Assembly: GCF_030717995.2 (NCBI RefSeq)
Contig: NZ_CP157743.1
Coordinates: 1,736,001-1,800,000 of the forward strand
Source of the DNA: Methylomarinum sp. Ch1-1
Lineage (GTDB): Bacteria; Pseudomonadota; Gammaproteobacteria; Methylococcales; Methylomonadaceae
Direction of reading: 5' to 3'
Length of the DNA stretch: 64,000 nt
Shown: piece by piece, positions 36,401-43,783 of the stretch
Position numbering within the stretch: position 1 is the first letter of the stretch
Layout of the letters: each line of letters opens with the position of its first letter
The notes under the pieces: generated by a model
Databases searched by the model: none
The model's input: the letters and a program-made list of their open reading frames with translations, nothing else
What the model was told of the DNA's origin: nothing
Translations under genes and position numbers: made by a program

Positions 36401-37255
36401 TGCAAACAAAAAGGTCGCAATCAATTTGCATTTTTTACCGAAGCGATGCAACAGGCGGCGATGAGGCGCATGGAAATTGAGCACGACCTAAGACAAGCCA
36501 TGGAAAAAAGTCAACTGCAGGTTTATTATCAGCCGCAAGTGGATGCCGGGAATGGAAAAATCATTGGCGCGGAAGCATTGCTGCGCTGGCATCATCCCGA
36601 ATGGGGCATGGTTTCCCCGGCTGAGTTCATACCGGTGGCGGAAGAATGCGGCTTGATTCTGCCGATAGGCGGCTGGGTATTGGAACAAGCGGTCGCCCAG
36701 GCGGCCAATTGGCAACGGGCCGGTTTTAAACCGATTTGTATCGCGGTAAATCTGTCGATGGCGCAATTTAAAGAAAATACCCTTTACCAAACCATCAGGG
36801 ACTCATTGGAGCGTCATCAATTGTCGCCCCATTATTTGGAACTTGAATTGACGGAAAGTATTGCGATGCATAACGCCGAATATGCGGTCGATATTCTGCG
36901 TCGGCTGAAAGGCTTGGGCATTCAATTAGCCATCGATGACTTCGGAACCGGCTATTCATCACTCAGCTATCTGCAGAGGTTTGCGTTGGATAAGCTGAAA
37001 ATTGATCGGTCATTCATTAAAAATATGATGGCCAACAAAGACAGCGAAAATATTGTCGATTCTATCATCGGCCTGGCGAAGAGTCTGCGCCTGCGCACCA
37101 TTGCCGAGGGTGTCGAAAACGATCCCCAATTACGGCTGTTGCAGCAAAAACATTGCGATGAGCTGCAAGGTTTTTATTTGAGCAAACCGGTCACCGCCGA
37201 AAAGTTTGCCGAGTTAATGGCAAAAGATAATTTGCGTCAGCAAGAAGCCGGCTGA
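33488..37255 (+). CDS. NMT1-PAS-GAF-PAS-GGDEF-EAL cyclic-di-GMP signalling receptor
   Basis: A 1255-residue membrane receptor likely making or breaking cyclic di-GMP. A hydrophobic leader (RLLLAFLLLNMGCVDAN) with a possible lipobox-like LNMGC precedes an NMT1/THI5-type substrate-binding domain (VTVQLRYFHQFQFAGFYAAIAQGYY near residue 58). One span lies near 355-375 (YYYGALALLTIALIGALYYW). Then follow a PAS domain (near 400-510), a GAF domain (about 525-690), a second PAS with PAC (FQQSRDAILISDQNNAIICV onward, 705-820), a GGDEF domain with intact RLGGDEF near 900 and an EAL domain with GAEALLRWHHP near 1035, plus LELTESI and AIDDFGTGYSSLSYL. Both catalytic domains keep signature residues. The start is uncertain; an internal Met after the leader is possible. 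Confidence 0.9.
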   Translation: MAGVGVHANIVLKQVIGRLNGCLSAKKIHRLLLAFLLLNMGCVDANPQKQQSAPEKVTVQLRYFHQFQFAGFYAAIAQGYYRDAGLEVDLVQPSLASNSIDQVLLGNAQYGQTQVDLLYYRLHGKPLVALAPIFQHSPSVLLVRKDSGIRSPHDLKGKRVMLELGDHATSIIAMLKQEGVQLEDLDIVKQSYGVEELLSRQVDAVGVYLTNRPFELKQRGVGYHILNPLNYGIDFYGDTLYTTEEEIKRHPDRVRRFRAATLRGWRYAMAHPDEIIDLLIEQYGVNKSREHLQFEAAAIRRLIMPDLIEIGHANPRRWRRMADILVSQGLAPQDGGLNGFIYRQPEPWYRKYPAEYYYGALALLTIALIGALYYWRLSRALKVQIAARQQAEADSLRLGDILEHSLNEIYIFDAETLLFIQVNDAARKNLGYSMEELTALTPLDLKPDFMPAQLTRMTEMLKAGLGKVVFETVHKRKDGSLYPVEVDLQYYNDERQPFFYALINDVTERKVYDEKIKRMTHLYQTLHQVNHAILTISNEDELFQEICRITVEFGHLELAWIGVVSEQESIVPVAVVGERQEYTRQISISVNAELPEGQGPTAKAYHSGNIVVCNDFLHDPTTAPWHEQGSQHQWASSCAIPISRQRDVYAVLNVYTSLVDYFDEEIVQLFVEMKNDLNFALDAYDREITRRRAEEDLKLAAKVFQQSRDAILISDQNNAIICVNRAFTEITGFSEAEVLGQNPHILSSGRHDRDFYRQMWQMINENNYWQGEIWNRRKNGELFPEWMTISGVKDSRQNITHYIGIFSDITEYKESEARIEHLAHYDPLTDLPNRILFKAYVDHELTVSERQHQPFALLFLDLDHFQNINDSLGHSVGDQLLLKVSERLKQALREEDAVARLGGDEFNVLLPNTDFRGAAHVADNMIHIIAQPIEIDQYQLHVRASIGISLYPENGEDYETLSKNADTAMFQCKQKGRNQFAFFTEAMQQAAMRRMEIEHDLRQAMEKSQLQVYYQPQVDAGNGKIIGAEALLRWHHPEWGMVSPAEFIPVAEECGLILPIGGWVLEQAVAQAANWQRAGFKPICIAVNLSMAQFKENTLYQTIRDSLERHQLSPHYLELELTESIAMHNAEYAVDILRRLKGLGIQLAIDDFGTGYSSLSYLQRFALDKLKIDRSFIKNMMANKDSENIVDSIIGLAKSLRLRTIAEGVENDPQLRLLQQKHCDELQGFYLSKPVTAEKFAELMAKDNLRQQEAG

Positions 37256-37764
37256 GATCTATTGCCCTTGTGATCAGACCCGTTTGGCGATGATGTCTGA
37301 ATTTGAATTGGCACGGGAAAATAGCACATTTCCTCCCGAACGTTTTGCTGGTCATAAGGATTGTGCAATAGTATGTAAATTAAGTCAGTTGGCAGCTAGT
37401 ACTCAGTCATTTTATATATGCCAGGGCTACCTCATTAAATGAATGAGTGGCAAAACAGAATTTAACGACAAATACGCCTAAAGTAAGTTAAACGTTTAGG
37501 GTGTGTTAAATACCCCACCCCGCGTGCACGGCCAATTTTGCCCCGGTGGCGGTTTTTGGCGGCAGCCGCCCTACGGTGCGGTAGGGTGTGCTGACGATAG
37601 GAAGCGAAACAAAAACAGTGTCAGGTCTAGATTTAGAGCTATTTTTCTAGACCCCGTGCCGTTCTTTTGGTGACATGGAGTCCCAAAATCTATCATGAGA
37701 CACGCACTGGCGCGCCGATTGAAGGACGCTATTTTATTTAGCGATTCGGTCCTATAATGAAATC
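37256..37764. repeat. REP-type repeats between genes
   Basis: 37424-37610 repeats the 4850 block (GGGCTACCTCATTAAATG, AGTAAGTTAAACGTTTAGGG, GTAGGGTGTGCTGACGATAG). A further palindrome AGGTCTAGATTTAGAG / TTTTTCTAGACC lies at 37624-37656. TATAAT at 37753 is a possible -10 box before the gene remnant at 37765. No intact gene. Confidence 0.6.
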
Positions 37765-38140
37765 ATGGAACAACAGAGCGGCAACATCGTAAGCAACCTG
37801 GTCGACATCATTCAGCGGCGTATTTTCTTTGCTGAAATCCGTTGGCGGCAGGGCATCATCCGGGACATTCGTCAGCTAGGCGATGAGCGCCCCGGCTCGG
37901 CTTATTTGCTGCCCGGTTTCGTCGACGCAAGCTCGATACCATCGAGCAAACTTTGGCTGACACAGTCAATGAAAAAGCCTGGGAAAGATACATGCGCCGC
38001 TGGGCTTGCCGATCAACAGCCACACCCCGATGGTGATCGCGGTCAGCATCGCCGCGGGATTGATTCAATTCGACAATATCTCTGGATCACTGGCTAGCCA
38101 ATCGTTGACTTCGAGGGTCTTGATCCGTTATCCGGGCTAG
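37765..38140 (+). pseudogene. Amidohydrolase (adenine deaminase-like) N-terminal remnant fused to other debris
   Basis: The first ~55 codons (SGNIVSNLVDIIQRRIFFAE...GSAYLLPGFVDA) resemble the beginning of adenine deaminases and related amidohydrolases, which continue with a metal-binding HxH after FVDA. Here the sequence changes to SSIPSSKLW, with no HxH or catalytic domain. In another frame from about 37930, LDTIEQTLADTVNEKAWERY and, one base over, GLPINSHTPMVIAVSIAAGLIQFD are protein-like, suggesting a second broken gene. It looks like a deletion junction of two genes rather than a functional 110-residue protein. Confidence 0.55.
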
Positions 38141-38564
38141 GGATAAAAACGGTGGGTGCTACGGGTTTATGCACATAATGGTTCGGTGTCGATATTATTC
38201 TTGGAAAGGAATTTTATTGTCGGTTAAATTTGTTGTTGACTTTTATAAGCTATTGATAATTATAGCTATTAATGTGTTGTCTAAAATTTGGTCAATTTAA
38301 CAAAAATGTAATAATGACGGGCCTTATCGAGGGTTTCCGACAAAATACCCACAGAGTTATCCACAGACTTTGTGGGTAAGTCGAGTTTTCCGCCCCGTAC
38401 ACTCGTTAGCGAGTTTCTGCTTTTAATGCCGCGGCTTCCGTTGGCGTTATCGGAACAATCGGCAGGCTTGAGCGTTTTTTACAGGTCGTAGTGGTATAAT
38501 ATCCGCGAAAAAATGGCATTCACGTCCATTTTGCGACGATATTTGTTTTGTAACGGAGCCAATA
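38141..38564. other. AT-rich intergenic region with a DnaA-box hairpin
   Basis: An AT-rich stretch at 38200-38320 is followed by TACCCACAGAGTTATCCACA and ACTTTGTGGGTA (38346-38376): the arms TACCCACA and TGTGGGTA pair, with a consensus DnaA box TTATCCACA in between. Only one box is obvious. Upstream of the PepSY gene, TAACGGAGCCAATA gives a ribosome-binding site. Confidence 0.45.
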
Positions 38565-39086
38565 ATGAACACAAAAATCATCAGTGGTGTAATTATGTTA
38601 GCCGCAGGATCGGCCGCTCATGTTCAAGCGGCCGATCATGGCCTGGAAAGCTGCATCGCCGCGGCGCAAAAGCAAAAAGCCGGCGATATGCTCAAGCTGG
38701 AGAAGCTGAAGGTAGACGGTAAGGCCATGTACGAACTGGAAATTCGGGACGCCAACGGCTTCGAGTGGGAATTCATGTGCGATGTCGAAAGCGGTAAGAT
38801 CACCGAAACCGAAAGCGAAGTCAGTTCCGTCGACAGCAAGGCTTTCAAAAGCAAAATGAAAGTGACCGAGGAAGATGCGGCCGCGATTGCGTTGAAGGCC
38901 CATCCCGGCGTGATCGAGGAAGTCGAGTACGAAATCGAGTCCAACGGCGACGCGTCCTATGAATTCGACATCGTCGACGACAAAGGCGTCGAAACCAAGG
39001 TCGAAGTCGACGCGGCCACCGGCAAGATCATCGAGGTTTCCATCGAGGAATGGGAAATCGGCGAGGAAGCCGACGAAAGAAGATAA
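38565..39086 (+). CDS. periplasmic PepSY-domain protein
   Basis: 173 residues with an N-terminal signal peptide (KIISGVIMLAAGSAAHVQAADHG) and two PepSY-like halves: residues about 25-80 (CIAAAQKQKAGDMLKLEKLK...YELEIRDANG) and 100-165 (MKVTEEDAAAIALKAHPGVIEEVEYEIESNGDASYEFDIVDDKGVETKVEVDAATGKII). PepSY domains are thought to inhibit proteases or bind periplasmic ligands; the target here is unknown. The protein is strongly acidic. It precedes a REP-transposase remnant, and a beta-propeller gene converges on it. Confidence 0.85.
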   Translation: MNTKIISGVIMLAAGSAAHVQAADHGLESCIAAAQKQKAGDMLKLEKLKVDGKAMYELEIRDANGFEWEFMCDVESGKITETESEVSSVDSKAFKSKMKVTEEDAAAIALKAHPGVIEEVEYEIESNGDASYEFDIVDDKGVETKVEVDAATGKIIEVSIEEWEIGEEADERR

Positions 39087-39089
39087 GGC

Positions 39090-39115
39090 AAATAGGGTGC
39101 ATTCCATGCACCTGC
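39090..39115. repeat. REP hairpin left of the RAYT remnant
   Basis: ATAGGGTGCATTCCATGCACC forms a hairpin (GGTGCAT / ATGCACC). The same sequence occurs at 57877-57897 between mxaB and the second propeller gene. Confidence 0.75.
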
Positions 39116-39135
39116 CGAAAAAAAATTCAACGATT

Positions 39136-39366
39136 ATGTCAAACTGCCGGCGAGCGATCACCCCAGGCGCGACCTATTTCTTTACCGTCGTGACTCGCCA
39201 TCGCCGGCCTTTCCTATGTAATGAGGACGTTAGAGCCTCATTGCGCGAAGCCATCCGGACCATCCGAATTGAGCATCCTTTCACGATAGAAGGTTGGATC
39301 TTGTTGCCTGATCATCTCCACTGCATTTGGACATTTACCGGTCTTCGGGTACACAAATTCCCGTAG
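39136..39366 (+). pseudogene. REP-associated tyrosine transposase (RAYT) remnant
   Basis: The frame gives SNCRRAITPGATYFFTVVTR near the start and LLPDHLHCIWTF, the HUH (His-x-His) motif of Y1/TnpA-REP transposases, near the end. RAYTs normally continue beyond this motif to the catalytic tyrosine; here the frame becomes unrelated sequence and stops after about 10 residues, so it is truncated and should be inactive. It is flanked by REP hairpins AGGGTGCATTCCATGCACC (39095) and GTAGGGCGCATTCCATGCGCC (39363), the arrangement expected for a RAYT with its REPs. Confidence 0.8.
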
Positions 39367-39384
39367 GGCGCATTCCATGCGCCA
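39363..39384. repeat. REP hairpin right of the RAYT remnant
   Basis: GTAGGGCGCATTCCATGCGCC, a GTAG-footed palindrome, replacing the RAYT 3' end and sitting about 16 bases after the propeller stop codon. Confidence 0.75.
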
Positions 39385-39399
39385 TTTTTTTGAATCCCT

Positions 39400-40356
39400 T
39401 TAAGGCTTGACCGCCACGCCCCAGGGATAACGGCCGACGCCGATGGATTTGGTGACTTTCATGTCTTCCAGGTCGATGATCGAGATGTCGTTGCTGACGC
39501 CATTGGTCGTGTACAGCCGCTTTTGGTCAGGCGAAAATGCCAGATTCCACACCCGTTGGCCGACCAGAAAATAATCCTCCACTTCCAGCGTTTGCGCATT
39601 GACCAGCGCCACCCGATTGGCCGGGCCAAGGGCGACGAAGGCCCATTTTCGCTCCTTGTCGATGGCGATGCCGACCGGTTGGATCTTGTCGTCGGTGACA
39701 CCGGATATGTGGAATTTCAGCGTCTTGATGATTTTGCGGGTTGCGACATCGATGACGCTGACGCTGCCGCCTAGCTCCGAACTGGCCCAGAGCTGTTCGC
39801 TGTCGTCGGTAAAGGTCAGGCCGCGCGGTCTCGGGTCGACCAGGGTGTTGTCGACGACCTCCAGGGTTGCGCGATCGATCCAGTGCACCATATTGGTCGC
39901 TTCCGAAGCACAGGCCACCCATTTATTATCCGGACTCACCGCGACCGGCTCAGGTTCGACGCCGACCGGTATTTTCTTGATCGCCTTGGCCGGTTCGATA
40001 TCGATGGCCGTGACCAGGCTGTCATCTTCATTGGAAACATAGAGTCGCTTGCCGCTCGGGCCGAGCGCGAAGGTTTCTGGGTCCTCGCCCGAAGGCAGTG
40101 TGCCGACAACCTGAAAAGTGGTGGTGTCGACGACTTGAATGGTGTCGTCATCGCTGGCGGCGATATACAGATGACGATGATCTTTGCTGATCGCGATACC
40201 GCGCGGACGTTGACCGACCGGCACGGTCTTCAGCAGTTTGCCTTCAATCGGATCGACCACGGCCAGCGCGTTGTCCTTCTCCAGCGTGACAAATAGCGTT
40301 TCTGAAAAAGCCTGGCTGCTGGTCAACAGCAGGGCGGCGCAAAAAAAGTGTTTCAT
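39400..40356 (-). CDS. YVTN beta-propeller protein (PQQ-catabolism-associated type), copy 1
   Basis: Periplasmic seven-bladed propeller, 318 residues, with a signal peptide (MKHFFCAALLLTSSQAFSE). Repeats of about 40 residues recur: ALAVVDPIEGKLLKTVPVGQRPRGIAIS, IQVVDTTTFQVVGTLPSGEDPETFALG, VTAIDIEPAKAIKKIPVGVEPEPVAVS and onward to the C-terminal NDISIIDLEDMKVTKSIGVGRYPWGVAV. Family members are common next to PQQ-dependent alcohol dehydrogenase systems, but their biochemical role is not settled. It is followed upstream by a NarL-type regulator (40379-41032) on the same strand with 22 bases between them, so they likely form an operon; a second propeller-plus-regulator pair lies next to mxaF. 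Confidence 0.88.
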   Translation of the reverse strand: MKHFFCAALLLTSSQAFSETLFVTLEKDNALAVVDPIEGKLLKTVPVGQRPRGIAISKDHRHLYIAASDDDTIQVVDTTTFQVVGTLPSGEDPETFALGPSGKRLYVSNEDDSLVTAIDIEPAKAIKKIPVGVEPEPVAVSPDNKWVACASEATNMVHWIDRATLEVVDNTLVDPRPRGLTFTDDSEQLWASSELGGSVSVIDVATRKIIKTLKFHISGVTDDKIQPVGIAIDKERKWAFVALGPANRVALVNAQTLEVEDYFLVGQRVWNLAFSPDQKRLYTTNGVSNDISIIDLEDMKVTKSIGVGRYPWGVAVKP

Positions 40357-40378
40357 GAGTCCTCCTTTAGATATAAAG

Positions 40379-41032
40379 CTAATGTATCGAGTTGATCAGT
40401 CCCTGGCGGCTTGCCAGCAGCGTCATTTCCGCAATCGATTTAGTACCCAATTTATCCTTGATCGCGGTGCTATGGTTGCAAACCGTCTTGTAACTGAGGC
40501 AGAGCTTTTCCGCCGCCTCCCGTGTGGTCATGCCGTTGGCCAGCAGGCAGAAGATGTCGAACTCGCGCGGCGATAATTGTTTGATCTTGTCGTCTTCATT
40601 TTCCTCGACCGCCATGGTGACAGCCAATTTTTGCGCTAGTTCCGGCGCTACGAAGGTTTTTCCTTGGGCTATGGTGCAAACCGCCGTGATCAGGGTTTCC
40701 GGAACACTGTTTTTAACGATATAGCCTTTGGCGCCGGCCTTGATGGCGCGGGCGACATAAATCAGTTCATCATGGATACTGAAGATTAAAACCCTACACT
40801 GCGGATCGCGGCTAAGCAAGCGCCGCATGGTCTCGAAACCGCCGATGCCGGGCATCGATATATCCAACACTACGATATCGGGACGATGTTGTTCGTATAG
40901 CTGGCAAGCATTTTCGCCGCGATCGCTTTCAAAGACGTCGCCGATTTTTTCCGACAGGCCTAGATAGGTCTTATAACCGGCTCGGACGACGGCATGATCA
41001 TCAACTAATAAGACACTGATCTTAGCGGCCAT
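40379..41032 (-). CDS. NarL/FixJ-type response regulator, paralogue of the mxaF-adjacent regulator
   Basis: 217 residues: receiver domain VLLVDDHAVVRAGYKTYLGLSEKIG, phospho-Asp in IVVLDISMPGIGGFE, KGYIVKNSVPETL, then a LuxR HTH (LSPREFDIFCLLANGMTTREAAEKLCLSYKTVCNHS). It is very similar along its full length to the regulator at 57912-58559, including the shared GYKTYL.LS.KIGD and KNS.PETLITAVC.(I/V)AQG segments. No kinase gene is adjacent, so it may respond to the MxaY-like kinase at 54821 or be an orphan. Co-directional with a YVTN propeller gene downstream. Confidence 0.9.
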   Translation of the reverse strand: MAAKISVLLVDDHAVVRAGYKTYLGLSEKIGDVFESDRGENACQLYEQHRPDIVVLDISMPGIGGFETMRRLLSRDPQCRVLIFSIHDELIYVARAIKAGAKGYIVKNSVPETLITAVCTIAQGKTFVAPELAQKLAVTMAVEENEDDKIKQLSPREFDIFCLLANGMTTREAAEKLCLSYKTVCNHSTAIKDKLGTKSIAEMTLLASRQGLINSIH

Positions 41033-41645
41033 AGCGGACTCCTTTAGTCGGTTTACTGATTGAATTCATGGTTTGGCCAGGCAAGCACTCGAAGTATTGT
41101 CGTTCGTTACAGTCGTGTCAAAGAGATGCAATCTTCCCTTGTATTAAGACTGAATGCCATAGGAATTATTCCTAAAGTGAGTCGTTGCTAACAGGAAGGC
41201 TTCCGTATTTCTGACGCCGGGAAAAATTCCTGGCCTCATTAGGAATAGTTCCCTAACCAGTATATGAATGCTTCCATACAATACGCCTTGCCAATATTTA
41301 TCTCTATCGGCAGATGCAATAGGATGCTGCTACAGCGCTTGCTATCAGCTAGATTGTGATGGACGGGTGCGGACGGCATGGTAGTTGTCAGAAGCGTTAG
41401 GGAAGGTGTTTGCAATGTTATGTTTCCTATGAGTGTGTAGTTTTAAGCTGATTTAATCTGCGGTACGTTTTTAAGACGACGCCCGCAGATTTTTTTTATT
41501 AGAGGTTTGAAAGCGATGGGAACTGTATTAATCCGGCTGATCCGTTAGGGCCGATTAAAGCCGAAAGCAGACGGTTGAGCCCGTGGGGGGCAACTGTTTT
41601 CGACTGGCGTATGAAGAATGGATTACCAGGTTAACGAAGGTGCTG
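41033..41645 (+). other. Long leader before the secretin/pilus operon
   Basis: About 610 bases between the divergent regulator and the secretin. No gene or recognised repeat family. It contains TAGGAATTATTCCTAAAG (41160) and TTAGGAATAGTTCCCTAA (41240), two related palindromes 80 bases apart that could be operators for the regulator. A T-rich GCAGATTTTTTTTATTAG at 41488 follows a CTGCGG.../...CCGCAG pair and could be a leader terminator. Confidence 0.5.
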
Positions 41646-43370
41646 TTGAATAGTGTAAAAAAACTGATCAAGTTTTTATCCGTGATGTTGATGTTAATGC
41701 CGTTTGCCGCGCTGGACGCGGCCAAACCCTTTGAAATCGAGGAGCTGGAATTCAAAGGGACTCGAGTCATGGACATTATCCGGGTATTGTCCGAAGATGC
41801 GCGCAACAACATCATCGCGACCCCGGAGGCGGGGGAGAAGAAAGTCACGATATTTTTGAAAAAAGTGACGCTGGAGCAGGCGATCCGAGCGATCTGCCGT
41901 ATCAGCGATTTATGGTATCGGCGCGACGAAAGCGGCGCGTTCAGGCTGATGACCAAGGAACAATACAGCAAGGACTTGGTGGTCGGACAGGACGATGCGA
42001 TACGCGTGTTTCAATTGCGCAACCCCAACGTGATCGCCATCGCCTCGGCGATCGAGGATTTATACGGCGACCGGGTCGAGGTGTCCTATGGCCGTAATGT
42101 TACCGGCGCCGGCGGCAATGTCGGTCAAGGCAATAATCGTTTCGGCGGGCGCGGCAACGCCGGCAATAACAGTCGGCGAAATAATTCCAGAAACAGGAAT
42201 CGGAACGGTTCGGGGCGTAGCGGTTCCGGGACTTTAAGCCGGCAACAGACCTTGCCGGAGGATTTGACCGTGGAACAATTGGCGGCGTTGTCCGCCGGCG
42301 GCAGTCAGGTCGAAGCCGGGCAACTGGCGTCGGTGTCCGGCATGAGCAAGTTGATTTATGTGACCGTCAATACCGAACACAATCTATTGATCGTCAAGAC
42401 CAGCGACCCGACGATTCTGAAATCCATCGCCAGTCTGGTCGAGCAATTAGACCGGCCGCAAACCCAGGTGATGCTGGAAATGAAAATTGTCGACATCAAG
42501 GTCGGCGAGGACTTTAACTCCTTGTTCAATTTTGAATTGACCGATACCAAGCTGAGCGGCGACAGCGTCAACCCGATCATACTCGGCGGCGCGGCGGCGT
42601 TATCGGGGGGCGGCAGCCTGGTTTACGAGTTCGTCAGTCAGAACATCAAGGCCAATATCGAGTTGCTGGAACAAAACAACCGCGTCAACGTCATTTCCAA
42701 CCCGATGCTGGTGGCGTCCAATCATCGGCCGGCGACGTTGTTCGTCGGCGAGGAACGGATCATGGTGAGAGGCTATTCGATCGACACCATCGACAACCTG
42801 AATACCACGCGCACGATCACGACGCCGGAAACCGAATTGGAGGAAATCGGCACGACCCTGGAAATCACGCCGCATATCAACAACGACGGCAGCATTCATA
42901 TCCAGTTGAAACAGGAGAATGCGACGCTGAATGAAGGCGCGGCCCTGATTCCGGTTGCGGACGGCAGCGGCGGCGTGATCGATCTGCCGGTGGACACGGT
43001 GACGACGGCGCGATTGCAAGGCGAGATCTTCGCCCGGCATGGTTACACCGTCGCGGTGGGCGGCCTGATTCGCGACAGTTTTTCCAGAAGCCGGCGTAAA
43101 GTGCCGTATCTGGCCGATATACCGGTGGTCGGTAACGTGTTTCGCAGCACCGAGGACCAGGACAGCAAATCGGAAATGGTGTTGTTGATCACGCCTTATG
43201 TTCTGAATCAGGGCGAAGAACAGGCGGCGTTCGACCCGACCGATAAATACCACCATTACGCGCCGGATTTGGCCTTCAAGTCCAAGCCCTTGCCGAAAGA
43301 CGAGAAAGACGCGCCGCCGCTGTGCGGCGACTATTGCGCGCCGGCCAATTTAAGGCGCTCGGACTTATGA
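41646..43370 (+). CDS. secretin (GspD/PilQ/MshL-like outer-membrane channel)
   Basis: Forms an outer-membrane ring for pilus or secreted pseudopilus export. I favour the TTG at 41646 (GAAGG 5 bases upstream), giving NSVKKLIKFLSVMLMLMPFAALDAA as signal peptide and 574 residues; GTG at 41640 or 41583 is possible. An STN domain follows (FEIEELEFKGTRVMDIIRVL), then a secretin N1-type domain (AIRVFQLRNPNVIAIASAIEDLYGD), an Arg/Asn/Gly-rich linker (near 42125-42235), a second N domain and the secretin core (MLEMKIVDIKVGEDF, NVISNPMLVASNHRPATLFVGEE, GTTLEITPHINNDGSI, GYTVAVGGLIRD, VPYLADIPVVGNVFRS, MVLLITPYVL). The next gene overlaps its stop codon (ATGA). Confidence 0.92.
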   Translation: MNSVKKLIKFLSVMLMLMPFAALDAAKPFEIEELEFKGTRVMDIIRVLSEDARNNIIATPEAGEKKVTIFLKKVTLEQAIRAICRISDLWYRRDESGAFRLMTKEQYSKDLVVGQDDAIRVFQLRNPNVIAIASAIEDLYGDRVEVSYGRNVTGAGGNVGQGNNRFGGRGNAGNNSRRNNSRNRNRNGSGRSGSGTLSRQQTLPEDLTVEQLAALSAGGSQVEAGQLASVSGMSKLIYVTVNTEHNLLIVKTSDPTILKSIASLVEQLDRPQTQVMLEMKIVDIKVGEDFNSLFNFELTDTKLSGDSVNPIILGGAAALSGGGSLVYEFVSQNIKANIELLEQNNRVNVISNPMLVASNHRPATLFVGEERIMVRGYSIDTIDNLNTTRTITTPETELEEIGTTLEITPHINNDGSIHIQLKQENATLNEGAALIPVADGSGGVIDLPVDTVTTARLQGEIFARHGYTVAVGGLIRDSFSRSRRKVPYLADIPVVGNVFRSTEDQDSKSEMVLLITPYVLNQGEEQAAFDPTDKYHHYAPDLAFKSKPLPKDEKDAPPLCGDYCAPANLRRSDL

Positions 43371-43783
43371 CGCGGCTGGCGGTGATGGTTGTCGCGCTTA
43401 GTCTTCAGGCTTGCGCCCATGTCGGCCTGGATTCGGAAGCCGACGTGGCGGCGGAAAACTGTTACGCCTATCGTTATGGCGACAAACTGCGGCGCATCAA
43501 TTTCGCCCAGGCCTTCGATTGGTGTCATCGCGCGGCGCGTTGGGGCGACGCCAACAGCCAGACGCTGTTGGGCGAACTCTATTACCTGGGATTGGGCGGG
43601 GCGCAGGATTGGACCCTGGCCGCGCAGTGGTACGGCAAGGCCGCCAAACAAGGCCATGCCCACAGCCAATACATGCTGTACCGGATTTACCGGCATAGCG
43701 AACAAGGCGATGAACGCGAACAAGCCGACTATTGGCTGAAACAGGCCAGGCTAAGCGGTTACAAGCTGGCCTTGCAGAAATGA
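43367..43783 (+). CDS. Sel1-repeat lipoprotein
   Basis: I choose the ATG at 43367, which overlaps the secretin stop (ATGA), because the product then begins TRLAVMVVALSLQACAHVG, a signal peptide with lipobox LQAC. The 138-residue protein contains Sel1-like repeats (AFDWCHRAARWGDANSQTLLGELYYLGLGGAQDWTLAAQWYGKAAKQGHAHSQYML). In pilus and secretion systems such lipoproteins can serve as pilotins or assembly factors for the secretin; the coupling to the secretin gene suggests that role here, as inference. Confidence 0.85.
   Translation: MTRLAVMVVALSLQACAHVGLDSEADVAAENCYAYRYGDKLRRINFAQAFDWCHRAARWGDANSQTLLGELYYLGLGGAQDWTLAAQWYGKAAKQGHAHSQYMLYRIYRHSEQGDEREQADYWLKQARLSGYKLALQK

Noticed and set aside
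38346-38376. Chromosome replication origin
   Set aside because: Only one consensus DnaA box; neighbours are not dnaA, gidA/mnmG or other usual origin genes.
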